DNA of 64,000 nucleotides from Dolomedes plantarius. Its lineage: Eukaryota > Arthropoda > Arachnida > Araneae > Dolomedidae. A program made the translations under genes and the position numbers. This document shows, piece by piece, positions 11,747 to 22,785 of this stretch (its first letter is position 1; each line of letters starts with the position of its first letter). The notes below the pieces were generated by a model that saw nothing but the letters and a program-made list of their open reading frames with translations, ran no database searches and was not told the origin of the DNA. Where the stretch lies: positions 203,122,161-203,186,160 of the forward strand of contig OU015490.1 of assembly GCA_907164885.2 (NCBI GenBank). Direction: 5' to 3'.

Positions 11747-12249
11747 CAGTGGTTTCCAACCCGTAGAAATCTGCGGACCACTAAGCCAGATATTGAACCA
11801 TGTGCGAGCCACCCACCCACCCACCGACTTAAGGGGGGGGGTTATGGGGGGTATAGAATATCCCTCAGGCACAGGGATCCAGGATTTAAATACTCACTTT
11901 TTGTTTCAACCTTGTTTTCAATCTTTAGAATTAGATAGCCTAAATCTCAGGCTGAAATTGAAACATAATGATTGATTCATGGATGATTAAGTAAAACAGT
12001 ATTTAGAACACATTATTTATTATTGATATTGTACAGTGTACAATGCAACTTTAACTACAATTTCTTTAATTTTTATACATAAAAATTACATAAAAATACA
12101 TAAAAATTAATTCAACACCTGATAGTCATCGGATATATTCGGCCCATCTAGTTCAATGAACATAGCTTTCAAAATCCACATTTTTTTGGAAATTTTTTTA
12201 TATGTGGTGCCGGACCACTCCCGAGGCTCTCACCTCATGGGAACCACTG
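11747..12249. mobile_element. hAT-type MITE with perfect 8 bp duplication
   Basis: Starts CAGTGGTTTCCAACC and ends (reverse strand) CAGTGGTTCCCATG, the typical hAT terminus. It is flanked on both sides by CTTTAGAC (11739-11746 and 12250-12257), a perfect 8 bp target duplication. No transposase (503 bp). A G-rich tract lies at about 11836-11850. Confidence 0.9.
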
Positions 12250-12304
12250 CTTTAGACAGATGCCATGCCATGGGAAATAAGGAATTACTAATCGAAAAAA
12301 ATAA

Positions 12305-12907
12305 TCTATATATTTAAGTTGCTAAGCCGACTTTTTGGGCAGTCCGTGACAGAAAAGTACTGCATCCATTTACTTCATTTTGGTCTTAAACGGAAGATCG
12401 TAATCTGTAGATTTGTCAAATTTGGTTTTTGTAACCGCAATTTCTATTAATTAGCGCTAATTTACAGTTAAAAATTGATTTCTGTGCATGCTCAGTGGCA
12501 TGTTTAAATTTGTCTTTAGAAACTCACTGTTTCTGCGCATGCTCAGTGACAAGTTTTAATGATAAACACGTTTATTCCGAGGAGTCTCTCTAGATCTCTC
12601 TCTGCCATTTTTATTTTTATGATAATCATGTTTGTGAAATATAAGATTAAACCTCATGGAAATTGTTTATTTCGCGCTGTATAATTAGCGATAATTTACA
12701 ATTTAAAAAAATTGCTTTCTGCGCATGCTCAGTGACATTTTTAAATCTGGCTTTAGATACTATAAGCACAAGGTCGCTTAAACACATTAATTTGTTTCTG
12801 CGCATTATTATGATTTTCAACATTTGGCAATGATGTGTTGAGTATAATTTGTGTATAAGTACATTTATTTACTATCTAGCCATCATGTTTTGACGGGTAT
12901 CAGCTAG
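12305..12907 (+). mobile_element. Non-autonomous Helitron (family H1), copy 1
   Basis: Starts TCTATATATTTAAGTTGC and ends GACGGGTATCAGCTAG between host A (12304) and host T (12908). Just before the end is a hairpin-like CCATCA-TGTTT-TGACGG, perfect in copy 2. It is the same family and length class as 35724-36319 (596 bp), with repeated CTGCGCATGCTCAGTG words inside both. No Rep/helicase frame. Confidence 0.88.
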
Positions 12908-13009
12908 TAAATAAATAAACACAAAAATAAAAATTCTCACTGTGAAGTATCTTGTTAACAATGGATAAGATTTCTTGACTCATCTCAATAATTGTCCTCG
13001 GGACGATCA

Positions 13010-13430
13010 GTCTCGAATTTCCTTATCTTAACTAGTCCAAACACACTCCTCCTAAATTCCGCCGACAATACAAATTGTCATCGAAACTGTGGTAAAAAGA
13101 AAGAACCCCGTTTCTGCTGCATGCAAATCAATTGGGCACCATTTGAGGCCCTGATTTGCAACTCCCTTTAAAGTTGGCGCATCGTTTACTGACAAAGCAA
13201 CCGGGAGAGTTTCGGTCGTGCCCAGATAAGCATCATCATAATTAGACGATTACAATACATTCGCTGGCGTAGACACTTTCTACCTTTATCTTCGATTCCT
13301 TATTGGCCGGCAATTATCCGCCCAAATGGCCTCCTTCTGAACTGTTTATAAGTTGTTGGTATTCAGAAGTCGTTTGATGGTTAGCTACACCCACTGTTGA
13401 AAGAACTCCTCTCGCAGACAGTGATACCCT
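13010..13430. other. GC-richer unique island with octamer-like pair
   Basis: Repeat-free and GC-rich relative to the flanks. It contains ATGCAAAT at 13121-13128 and the inverted ATTTGCA at 13154-13160 (POU-type octamer words), AGATAAG at 13224-13230 (GATA type) and a TAATTAG-like word near 13239. No exon-like frame. A candidate enhancer, by motif content only. The frame at 13636-13884 (82 codons) resembles nothing known. Confidence 0.25.
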
Positions 13431-14138
13431 CGTAAACAAGCCTTCTAAATTTTATGTCTATTTTTGGAGGATAAAGATAACTGTATTGCTTTCTCGTCAC
13501 ATCCCTACTCTACAGGATAATGGGGAGGTTTTCTGGTCGTGACAAAATTCGTAATCGAGTTGATGGTAGAAGTTCAACATCCATAGATCTTTCTGTTCCT
13601 CTGTTGGAAAGAATAAATGAGAATGAGATGGTGTAGTGTTTCTTTCAAGGTATATCTATGAATATTTCAAAGATATTACATATCCAAAGAACTCCAAGAC
13701 ATCTCGTTGCGCAATATATCAAACGGAACATTCTATGAGTGGTTTAGTTTTGTTTTTCCAACGCTCGCTCTTGACAGCAGGGCCATCCTGCGTCACACAG
13801 GCCAGTAGAGCCATCAGTTCTGTTAATAGTCGAAAAAATGTGTCTCAGGCTGTTCTAGGGGTATTAGTAGCATTCTTTGAATAATCTTCCAACATTTTGT
13901 GATCCTTTACGTGGAAGTAGAGCATGGATAAGAAACGTAAGAAGACACGTAATTGAGATATTTGCGCAAATAAACTTGTGAACACGTCCTAAATCAATAT
14001 GTACACAGTTTAACCCCGCCTATTACTGTAACTATCAAATAAATTCACAGAGAACTGAATTAGATCCTCATTTATAACCTTTGATATTACTCTAATTAAT
14101 AACACCATATTTATAACTTTACTTAAGTAAATGTTTGT

Positions 14139-14212
14139 AATGGTAACTGAACCATGTAGTTACCATTCAGTTACCATGTTAGAGTTCAGTTACCTTGTTC
14201 AGTTACCATGTT
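14139..14212. repeat. Small TTCAGTTACC minisatellite
   Basis: The word (T)CAGTTACC recurs four times within about 70 bp, with TGTT/TTAGAG linkers. The rest of 13900-15300 is plain AT-rich DNA without a recognised feature. Confidence 0.6.
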
Positions 14213-15301
14213 AATAGATATCTTGGTGTCAATCATATGGTACTTATGAAATGCAATTTCAATTGACTAAATTTTTTTAAATATATTTCCCACTATTCGA
14301 ACTGTCAGAGATTACGTCTTATGTAAATTTGTTTACTTTTGTAGTCTAATGAGTATTTAGCTACAAAATGTTCTTAGGGAATAGAGAATTTATTTTATAA
14401 TATTTTTAGGAATTTCATACTATCCATGGAATTTTAAAATGGTTTCAAGTTACCGCATGCTATACATATGCCAAGTCTCATAACGTTTTACTTCTGTAGA
14501 GGAAATGGGACTATTTAAAAGTTCATTTGTTATATCCCACTTATCACTGGTATAGAATCGTTGGCGGAACACCTGTCTCGAAATGAGAAGACCCAGGGTC
14601 AAGATGAGAAGACTGGGCAACAAAATGTTTTAGATTTAACCACAAAAGAAAATTAAAATAAATAAATAAAATTGGCTACTAAAGTATATAGAATAACAAA
14701 CAGGATGACAGGCGTAATGGATTCTGAAAAGAAATACCTTAAGCAAATCAAACTATAAGAGAAAATGCCTATCAAATAGAAACTGTGATAGTTAAGTTTC
14801 CATCAAATATTTGTGTCATGTAGACAATTATATCATGATTTTTTTTTGTGTGTAATATAGATTTTCAGCCTTATTATCTTATGTTCATGGATCATTTTGT
14901 ATTTATTTCACTCTACAACGGGGAACTGAAGTCCCAATCCCTAGAAAAAAGATAATTAAGAGCCCTTGATGAATAGTAATTATAATTAAATTACCTTAAT
15001 TTTGAAGGGTTGGCAATTTTGATATTCCCCCTACCTACTTTTTTTGTTTATTTGCTAATATATTTCTGTAGGTTATTTTATTAGCGATAAAACTTTTAAG
15101 CGAAGCAAAATAATTATACTAGTGAAAATTTTAAGTACTCGTGCATTTGCAAAAAATTCTGGCGTAATTTTCAGCCCACTTTTGATGTCAGCATTTATAT
15201 AATTCTTGAAATCGGCTACTATCTATAAAACTATCTGCAAGCTTTTTAAAAATATACAAATAAGTGCAATGAAACCCTGTAAGCATATATCTATGAAGTT
15301 C

Positions 15302-15524
15302 GGTATAAAGGACTTAGGTCAAAAAATTGATTTTTAGATATTTGTTAGTATTGATAAAAAAAAAACTTTTGACTTGTATAAAAGTCTTAAGTCTATCAAT
15401 TTTGTATACAAAAGTACACTTCTTTGTACAAAAGACTAAAGTTGGAATTATTGCTCTGCGATTGGTATAAAAGCCAAAAACTTGGTATATTTAAATCACT
15501 GTTTTTGACTAAGCCCTTTATACT
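15302..15524. repeat. Inverted-repeat element, MITE candidate
   Basis: The left arm GTATAAAGGACTTAGGTCAA and the right arm (reverse strand) GTATAAAGGGCTTAGTCAA both continue into AAA. Between them the word GTATAAAAG recurs several times (15378, 15467 and diverged copies). No clear target duplication. Confidence 0.5.
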
Positions 15525-15572
15525 GGGCACCATAAATATAATTCTTGTAGCTTCACTCAAACGCTCTGATAC

Positions 15573-15737
15573 CAAGGGTGGCTCCAAGGGGGGGGGGGGG
15601 CAGTAGGGGTAGTTCCCCCCCCCAAAAAAAAAAGCCTGGCGTATTTTTTTTTCATAGCCTAAAATTATATAATCGTAGACTTAATACTAAATCAGTTTAA
15701 ATTTAAAATGAGAAGATGTTTATTTCTTTTATACATA

Positions 15738-15820
<83 letters not shown>

Positions 15821-15875
15821 CCCTAAGAGCCGACATTGCTCCCCCCCCCAAATATCTGGCATGGAGCCGCCACTG
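15573..15875. mobile_element. hAT-type MITE carrying an internal (TA)n tract
   Basis: Left end CAAGGGTGGCTCCAAGG; right end (reverse strand) CAGTGGCGGCTCCATG. It is flanked by a perfect 8 bp duplication TCTGATAC (15565-15572 and 15876-15883). The centre is about 82 bp of TA (15738-15819). The same family, with (TA)n in the same place, forms 30233-33252 in the opposite orientation. The poly-G and poly-C runs near the ends are part of the family. Confidence 0.88.
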
Positions 15876-16001
15876 TCTGATACGTATACAGATGTCAGCT
15901 GAATTTTAAGTTATCCTTTATCTTACGGGACCCATTTTTCCGATTCCCTCTTTAGAACGAGAAATTTCTTACCCCCTTTGTAAGAACGGTCATGAAGGGG
16001 G

Positions 16002-16053
<52 letters not shown>

Positions 16054-16056
<3 letters not shown>

Positions 16057-16708
16057 CACATCGTGGACATCGGCACTCCTTATTTCGACTCAGCCGGTGG
16101 AATTGATGAGTTTTCCACATGTGTTGCAGGCACATCAAAAGGAACGCTAATGTGCAAAAGTCGCCAAATAACCTTTCTTTTCTTCTTCCCGCAGTCTGCA
16201 CATATGTTGCCGATCAGCGGCGGCATCTATTATACTAACAATGAAGTATGTCCCGGGCCCAAATGGATTTCAGGTTTCCTTGAAAGGGTCGGCACGAGCG
16301 GAAGTGACCTCCATCGGCCCGGAAGTCCAGGTTGTTCCAGCAATTTGTGGAGTCTTCTGGATTCTTCTAGAAAATTGGAAGAAAAGGATAAAAGGACTCC
16401 CCTTCTTTGTCTGGGGGGCTTTTTAGCTGATCGACTGGTGTGAGACCGACAGCGCTGGAGTGCGCCGGGTCTGTGATTAATCTTATGAGATTTTGCACGG
16501 GTTTGCTCGGAACAGAGACCGTGGATAAGGATATTTGGCTTGTGTTAGCCAGGGAAATTCTTGTAATAAATGATGTTTTGTAAATATATTAAGGTTTAAT
16601 AAAACCTTTGTACATATGTAAACAAGTTTCCTTCTCAAATTATTCCGTGTCGTGTTTTAACTTGTTTCACGAAGTTGGTTATGGATCGCTATGGGCCACA
16701 TTACCATA
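16054..16708 (+). repeat. 5' LTR
   Basis: Begins TGTCACATCGTGG and shares sequence with 20781-21435 through ACATTACCATA. A TATA-like GGATAAAAGG lies near 16386, suggesting transcription starts near 16415. AATAAA occurs at about 16565, and a second A/T-rich poly(A) signal (TTTAATAAAACC) at about 16597. The U3/R/U5 borders are inferred from these. The 126-codon frame inside it is probably chance, since it is merely repeated in both LTRs. Confidence 0.92.
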
Positions 16709-16709
16709 G

Positions 16710-16727
16710 CTGGTGGCAGTCCGTTGG
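16710..16727 (+). promoter_or_regulatory. Candidate primer binding site
   Basis: CTGGTGGCAGTCCGTTGG follows the 5' LTR directly and contains the TGG expected opposite a tRNA 3' CCA. Which tRNA would prime is not clear. Confidence 0.45.
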
Positions 16728-17373
16728 GAGTATTCCACAATAAATTGGAATTTGAGTCCACGTAGGACGGTGCGTCTGCAGTTCCAGAGGATCGAGAAGT
16801 GGAGTCTTCACTGATCGGGGAGCAGCACGGAGACTAGGATAGAAGCAAGACCGAGCAGCCTAAAAAGAGGACACCTTGGAGAGAAAGTCAATCAGCGGGT
16901 TGAGCTGGATGCAACGAATAAGAAGGTGAGTCCATTCGAAAATCTTTTTAGAGAGGTCTGAGTTTAAGTCGCCAGGCGCGTGAAATAAAAAATTAGTTTG
17001 GGAAAACTAAAAATCCCTTAGGGGAAGATAGAATTTTGATTAGTGGTAATCAAGGTATGTGTGAGTAATCCATACGGAATCTCACAGCACGTTTGTGCAG
17101 AAAGAGAAAAACGGTACTCAGTTTGGGAGACGTTGTTTGAATTGTGCTATAAAAATATTTATAGGTGTATAGTGTAATATATGTTCTAGTGTGATATATG
17201 TGCTAGTGTGATTTTGGTTCTATATTTTAGACGTATTGGTAGAAGGTGATATATGCCTAAATTTTTAAAGTGCTAGGATATTGTATATGTGTAGCTAGTG
17301 TATTCTAGACCGGGAAAATTGTGTTACGGTACTAGGGGTGACCGGTTAGGTTAATACAAAAAAAAAAATAAAA

Positions 17374-19602
17374 ATGGAAACTTTTCTGTGCAAACAGACT
17401 AAAAATGTTCTCTTGGCTTTGGCCGAGGAATTTGATACTGAGGTTTCGGTAAACGACAAAAAGTTAGCGCTTGCAAAGAAAATTATGGGGGCATCCGATT
17501 TCAAAGAAAATGTAATTGAAGCATTTATAGAATCGATAATAGAACAGCAAGAGGCTGATAGGCGTCGTGAGAAAGAACAGCAAGAGGCTGATAGGCGTCG
17601 TGAGAAAGAACAGCAAGAGGCTTATAGGCAACAGCTGGAGGATGATAGGCGGTTTGAGTTGGAAAAAATGCGCATCCAGGGTACTGTCGAAACGAGCAGT
17701 GTAAGCTCGAACGACTCTAACTTAGAGACAGATAGAGGTTTTCGAACCAGTTTGAGAGATTTGGTCCCCAAATTTGACCCCCTCTCAGGAGATATAACGC
17801 TGTTCCTTATGCTTTTCGAAAGACAAGCGGAAAAAACAAAGGTGCCCTCTATCCATTGGGTCAGTCAATTGATCCCGCTATTACCGGTTGAAATATCAGA
17901 AATTATTGTGAAGGAACCGGGAGAAAAAGGGGATGATTACCCTCACATAAAATCGCTGTTATTAAAACGGTTCAGACTAGGCACGGGTGCTTTGCGTGCC
18001 AAGTTCCTAACCCATCAAAGGAAACCGGGAGCATTGTGGTCCGACCTAGCTTATGAGTTAAAAGGATATTTGGAAAATTGGCTTGAGTCAGTGAACGTTA
18101 GCGATTTCGAGGCTTTGAAAGAGCTAATGGTCACGGAACAAATTAAAAAACGCGTCCCGATGGAAATTAGGGAAAAATATGTAGAAGATTGGGACGAGTT
18201 GAGGAATGTATCTATAATCACGGATAAATGCGACAAATATGAAAGCGTACACTATAATGGAAAAAAACAAGACGAAAGGTTATGGGGAAAAAAACCGGGC
18301 CAGGAAAAAACAAAAGGTCAGACTTACGGCAAAAATAAAGACGAGAGTAAATCTAAATCAGAGGTAGGAAATAAAAATGAGGAAACGAGTAACACGAATT
18401 GGCGAAAAGAGCAGTCATATGAGAGGAAGAAGGCTTTGACTTGTTATTTTTGCGGGGAAAATGGGCATTTCAAGAATGAGTGCCCGAAATACCAAAAAAA
18501 TTCAACGAAAGGCGAAGTAATTAACCATGTCGTGACGGGGGTAGATCTAAGCAGTTGCTTTAATCCTTACTTGAAAAAGGCGGTAATCAACGGTGTACCC
18601 AGACAATATTTGAGGGACACGGGGGCGGAAATTGATCTATGTGATAGGTCATGGGTGACGAATGAGGACCTGATAGGAGAAGGCATTTGGGTAAGACAAC
18701 CTCTGGACGATAAATGTATTCGTTTGCCTTTGGCTTGGGTTCAAATTGAGAGTGATTTTGGGAGCGTCTGGACAAAAGCGGCGGTCAAACCGAACGGGGT
18801 TGACCAGGGTTATTATCTGCTGGGAAATAAGACCGCTGAGTTAATTGAGAAAAAATTAAATAGTGCTCCAATAAATGCGGTTTTTACGCGGAGCCCAGCT
18901 AAAGAGACTGAACAAAACATGGTCAAAGCGAGCCCGACAATAGAGGAGTCTAAACCCGAAGTTTTTCTAAACGGCCCCTATTCAGAGTCTCCGTTAGTTG
19001 AAATCCCCGAGGATTTAGCGCGGGAACAAGAGGAATGTCACACGTTAGCTGTCATACGAGAAAAGGTAAAGACAGGTGACCCGGGGGAATTCACGAGGGA
19101 GAATGATAGACTCGTGCGAGTTACAAAGTCGAAACAGGGGGACTCGGAGGAATTATTAGAAAAATTCTGGCAGTTTGGTCTGGTTAAAATGAATGTAGAA
19201 AATAGAAGGACAGCGAGCCGGATTAGATACAGTTGGACTGGGAGGTTACCCAAGGTTGGGAAACTCAGGGCTAATGGACTAAAACGGGAATTATTTCTGG
19301 TAGCATTTAGGACGCCGAATTGCGTAAGGCATAGAAAAAAGGCGGGAAGCCAGGGTTTTGTAAAATTTAAGAGGAAATTTAGGGGAAGAAAGTATTCCGT
19401 TGAATTCAAAATAAAAACGTGTAAGAAATACTCGGGAAGGCAACCTAGAAATTTCGGAAGACTGAGACAAAACCGAAAATTGAAAATTTTCGCGAGGGCG
19501 AAGATTATTGGACTCTGGACATTGGGAGATTCTGGACAGGTTGATTTTAGGAGGCCGAATGAAAGGGTTACCATGAAAATACAGCGTAAGCGAGATGCTT
19601 AG
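17374..19602 (+). CDS. Gag-protease polyprotein of the LTR element
   Basis: The 742-residue frame starts after a roughly 650 bp leader; ATG 17374 follows an A-run and is the first in the frame. In order: an N-terminal region; a charged repeated segment (about residues 55-90, QQEADRRREKE repeated), probably coiled coil; a SCAN-like capsid region (about 122-300, with FDPLSGDITLFLMLFERQAE and later LKELMVTEQIKKRVP); one CCHC zinc knuckle CYFCGENGHFKNEC with C357, C360, H365 and C370; a retroviral-type aspartic protease with DTGA at 415-418 and YYLLGN at 480-485. Residues about 549-600 (AREQEECHTLAVIREK and RLVRVTKSK) resemble the linker that precedes the integrase zinc-binding domain in gypsy elements. 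The rest, to 742, is basic and unrecognised. Reverse transcriptase and RNase H, expected between protease and integrase, are absent. The product would package element RNA and mature Gag. No break was seen. The minus-strand frames here are shadows. Confidence 0.9.
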   Translation: METFLCKQTKNVLLALAEEFDTEVSVNDKKLALAKKIMGASDFKENVIEAFIESIIEQQEADRRREKEQQEADRRREKEQQEAYRQQLEDDRRFELEKMRIQGTVETSSVSSNDSNLETDRGFRTSLRDLVPKFDPLSGDITLFLMLFERQAEKTKVPSIHWVSQLIPLLPVEISEIIVKEPGEKGDDYPHIKSLLLKRFRLGTGALRAKFLTHQRKPGALWSDLAYELKGYLENWLESVNVSDFEALKELMVTEQIKKRVPMEIREKYVEDWDELRNVSIITDKCDKYESVHYNGKKQDERLWGKKPGQEKTKGQTYGKNKDESKSKSEVGNKNEETSNTNWRKEQSYERKKALTCYFCGENGHFKNECPKYQKNSTKGEVINHVVTGVDLSSCFNPYLKKAVINGVPRQYLRDTGAEIDLCDRSWVTNEDLIGEGIWVRQPLDDKCIRLPLAWVQIESDFGSVWTKAAVKPNGVDQGYYLLGNKTAELIEKKLNSAPINAVFTRSPAKETEQNMVKASPTIEESKPEVFLNGPYSESPLVEIPEDLAREQEECHTLAVIREKVKTGDPGEFTRENDRLVRVTKSKQGDSEELLEKFWQFGLVKMNVENRRTASRIRYSWTGRLPKVGKLRANGLKRELFLVAFRTPNCVRHRKKAGSQGFVKFKRKFRGRKYSVEFKIKTCKKYSGRQPRNFGRLRQNRKLKIFARAKIIGLWTLGDSGQVDFRRPNERVTMKIQRKRDA

Positions 19603-20766
19603 AGGAGGATTAATTCCAAAATTAAAGGAATAAAATTGTGTGAAAATGATGAACCGAGTCAGTCATCTCGGGAAATCGAACGTTAAGTTCAGAGAGTTAT
19701 CTGAATATTATGTATGTACATATTTTTGGTATGAAATGTGAGTTATAATTGTATGAAATTGGGTATTGTTGTAATTGCATAATTTAGAAAATTAATGTTA
19801 TTAAATTATAGTGATGAAATGTATTAAATTGGTTGTGAGTGTGAATACCTAGTTAAGAATTGAATGTGTTCTATTGTAATGAAGTGTATTACGTTAGGTA
19901 TGATGGTAAATTCGTAACCTAAGAATGGAGAAATTAATCCATTGTGATGAAATCTTAGTAATTAATTTTTAATTTGTTTGTGCATCCATAAGTAAGTGGA
20001 CCAATTAATTTTGATTATTTGATTATGGAAATTATTTAAAGATTTGTATTGCGTTTCACAGTGAAAATTAGTTAAGGTTTTTTTTTATTTGTTAGTATTT
20101 TAGGTCTAATAGTATGATTGTTTCTGTTCCGTGAATAGAATGTGAGGCGGTTTTGCCTATTGTCATGTCTGGTTCAGGTTGAACGGACAAAGGAAAGTCC
20201 AAATGAATTGTGTAAATTCTGGTGGTTGAGTCAGTTGTGAACCAACGACTAAATGGAAAAATTTAAGAAAACTGTGAGTCGTTTGACGAGCAGGTTGTAA
20301 GTTATCATTGTGTTGAATTTTTAAGGTGAAGTTTTAAGTACTATTGTTAAAGGTGCTAAGTTGTAAACTGATTATGTGTAAAATGATTGGAATTTTTAGC
20401 ATGTCAATAAGTGTAAAGTGACTGTATGTTTTTATATAAGTATGGTAGCGGTGTTTTAATCTCATGTTCTAAGAAGTTGTGAGTAGAAATTATTTCAGTG
20501 TATAATTGTGTTTATTCTTTTTGTAACCGCTATAAAATGTTTCTGATGTGTCAACATAATGTGTAGAGACGAAGGTTTGACTGGTAGGCTCTCGAACTGA
20601 GTACTAAGAAGGGTTTGGTGTTAGAGTTTCGAGTGCGCGGTAGGTCTGGTATTAAGCCATTAAGATAGGGCTCAAATAAGTCATTGTGTGAAAGACCTCT
20701 CCGAAGGATTACCTCGTTTGGACGTACACCTGTGACCTTAGTCTTTTTAAAATATAAAAAGACTTG
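19603..20766 (+). other. Noncoding 3' part of the LTR element
   Basis: About 1.16 kb between the end of the Gag-protease frame and the purine tract. The plus strand is poor in C and rich in T, A and G, with no frame of useful length. It may be an untranslated spacer kept after loss of pol, or foreign sequence. No similarity was recognised. Confidence 0.7.
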
Positions 20767-20780
20767 ATGGGAGGAGGAGC
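20767..20780 (+). promoter_or_regulatory. Polypurine tract
   Basis: ATGGGAGGAGGAGC lies directly before the 3' LTR, the normal position for plus-strand priming. Confidence 0.75.
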
Positions 20781-21435
20781 TGTCACATCGTGGACATCGG
20801 CACTCCTTATTTCGACTCAGCCGGTGGAATTGATGAGTTTTCCACATGTGTTGCAGGCACATCAAAAGGAACGCTAATGTGCAAAAGTCGCCAAATAACC
20901 TTTCTTTTCTTCTTCCCGCAGTCTGCACATATGTTGCCGATCAGCGGCGGCATCTATTATACTAACAATGAAGTATGTCCCGGGCCCAAATGGATTTCAG
21001 GTTTCCTTGAAAGGGTCGGCACGAGCGGAAGTGACCTCCATCGGCCCGGAAGTCCAGGTTGTTCCAGCAATTTGTGGAGTCTTCTGGATTCTTCTAGAAA
21101 ATTGGAAGAAAAGGATAAAAGGACTCCCCTTCTTTGTCTGGGGGGCTTTTTAGCTGATCGACTGGTGTGAGACCGACAGCGCTGGAGTGCGCCGGGTCTG
21201 TGATTAATCTTATGAGATTTTGCACGGGTTTGCTCGGAACAGAGACCGTGGATAAGGATATTTGGCTTGTGTTAGCCAGGGAAATTCTTGTAATAAATGA
21301 TGTTTTGTAAATATATTAAGGTTTAATAAAACCTTTGTACATATGTAAACAAGTTTCCTTCTCAAATTATTCCGTGTCGTGTTTTAACTTGTTTCACGAA
21401 GTTGGTTATGGATCGCTATGGGCCACATTACCATA
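20781..21435 (+). repeat. 3' LTR
   Basis: Same length (655 bp) as the 5' LTR, and no difference was seen on reading both. It ends ACATTACCATA and runs into TATATAT of the target microsatellite. Confidence 0.92.
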
Positions 21436-21659
21436 ATATATATATTCATTCTTGGTTCCGTATTCTTGGGATACATGCTATCCCACCCAGTAAGGAACAG
21501 GTTAATGTTGCTGGTAGCTTAAGCCAAATCTATTCAAATTCGCATCAAACCAAACCGCTTAAAATTCTTCTCATGTATACATACGAACACCTGTTTAATA
21601 TTTAACATAATAAAAAAACAACCAGAGTCAACCCTGTATGTTTAAAAATCTATCTCAGC

Positions 21660-22080
21660 AGCCGCCTCGTGGATTTATTCGGTGTCATTTTCCATTGTAA
21701 TTATATTTACTCTGTGAAAAGTCCAAAAATTGTTCATCATCATTTCCTCATCACGTTGACAAATCGCCATTCAATTGCCAATTAGGTCTATCAAACCCTA
21801 CATATCCCAAGAGTTGTTCCTCTCTGCCGATGAGCAGATAAAAAAGAATGAAGCCAGCTTGCTACACTGTTTGGTCGGAGGAAGAGAGAAATAAATGAAA
21901 AGGAAAAAAAGATTCGAAATGTATTCGACTTCGGATGAGATTATAATCACTATTCTCTTCCACGAACTGTTGAGCCTTAAAGTACCGCGACACTTGCGGA
22001 AATAAAACGCGTCTCCTTTGAAGCCTGTCATTAGGCTGACAATGCAGTTTGGATTCCCTGTCATGGAAAAAGAGTATCAG
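21660..22080. other. GC-richer unique island
   Basis: Repeat-free, with GATA-like (CAGATAA near 21836) and homeobox-like (CAATTAG-type, near 21775-21786) words. The 88-codon minus frame 21798-22064 resembles nothing known. Possible regulatory DNA, by composition. Confidence 0.2.
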
Positions 22081-22444
22081 ATCATCGTTTCACTAACCCT
22101 ATCATGATTCGTCTGGTCTACTCTTTAAAAGGGTACAATTTACCCAACGCTTGAAAATGCGTAACTTTTTCCTCCAAATGGGTAGTATTTGTTTTTTCAG
22201 GTACACCACTTCAGCCTCTCTTCTGGTTTAAATTACAGATTCATACGGATTAAAGATAGACCAAAATATATCGTACGGAACTATATAAGCTTCCTGTACT
22301 GAATTTTGGTAGGTTGAGAGAGCCATGGTCATCTTTTTCTAGAAGACTTTTAAAAGAGCAAATTTTGCCTGTAAATAATGAATACAATAAGGCGATACCT
22401 TACCAAAGAGCTACTAAGATTACCAGACAGTTGACAGGATTTAA

Positions 22445-22785
22445 GGCTGCTTTGTACTTACCCTATTGGATTCGCCCACCTCAATGTTAACCTATGGAGT
22501 AAATTTATTCACGGATTACCATATTTAAAAAAAAAATTGTACTCCGTAATAGAGAAATAAATTTTACACCTTGGGGCATATTTTTAAAAGGAAGTAATAT
22601 TTTAAAATTTAAATTATCCGGTGGAAAAATCTGGTATAGTCTGTTTTAAACGCTCTTAAATTTCTTTGATGGGTGAAATGTATAAAATGAATACTGTGGC
22701 AAGTTTTAGAAAAGTTCAGGCTACCTAAAAATACCATTTTTATTCGATTATCAGCATTTGTGTAGCTGTAAATAGTAGACAAAAA
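22445..22785 (+). mobile_element. TTAA MITE (family T2), copy A, right end lost
   Basis: TTAA at 22441-22444 precedes GGCTGCTTTGTACTTACCCT, then TATTGGATTCGCCCACCTCA. The body matches copies B (27558-27972) and C (53335-53749) through GTAATAGAGAAA, TTTTAAACGCTC and TACCATTTTTAT. Similarity stops near 22785, so the right inverted repeat is missing. 22790-23690 is AT-rich DNA with nothing recognised. Confidence 0.7.

Larger units (their letters stand above)
16054..21435 (+). mobile_element. Young gypsy-like LTR retrotransposon lacking pol
   Basis: Two 655 bp LTRs read as identical, which points to recent insertion. Between them lie a candidate primer site, a 742-codon Gag-protease frame, about 1.2 kb of noncoding DNA and a purine-rich tract. 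No reverse transcriptase, RNase H or complete integrase was found, and a full element would be several kb longer. It is therefore a non-autonomous, internally deleted derivative that must have used another element's polymerase and integrase. It sits in a (TA)n tract, so its 4-6 bp target duplication cannot be told apart from the microsatellite. Confidence 0.92.
15915..21501 (+). mobile_element. TTAA-flanked MITE (family T1), copy split by the LTR element
   Basis: The left piece 15915-16053 (CCTTTATCTTACGGGACCC to AAGGGGGT and then TA) and the right piece 21436-21501 (TA, then TTCATTCTTGG to GTAAGGAACAGG) together match 41082-41283 read in reverse. The flanks are TTAT on the left and TTAA on the right, fitting a TTAA (piggyBac-type) target. 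The LTR retrotransposon occupies its central (TA)n. Confidence 0.75.

Noticed and set aside
16063..16443. 126-codon open frame, also present at 20790-21170
   Set aside because: It lies wholly in the LTR, so it appears twice for that reason. It starts in U3 and has no recognisable domain.
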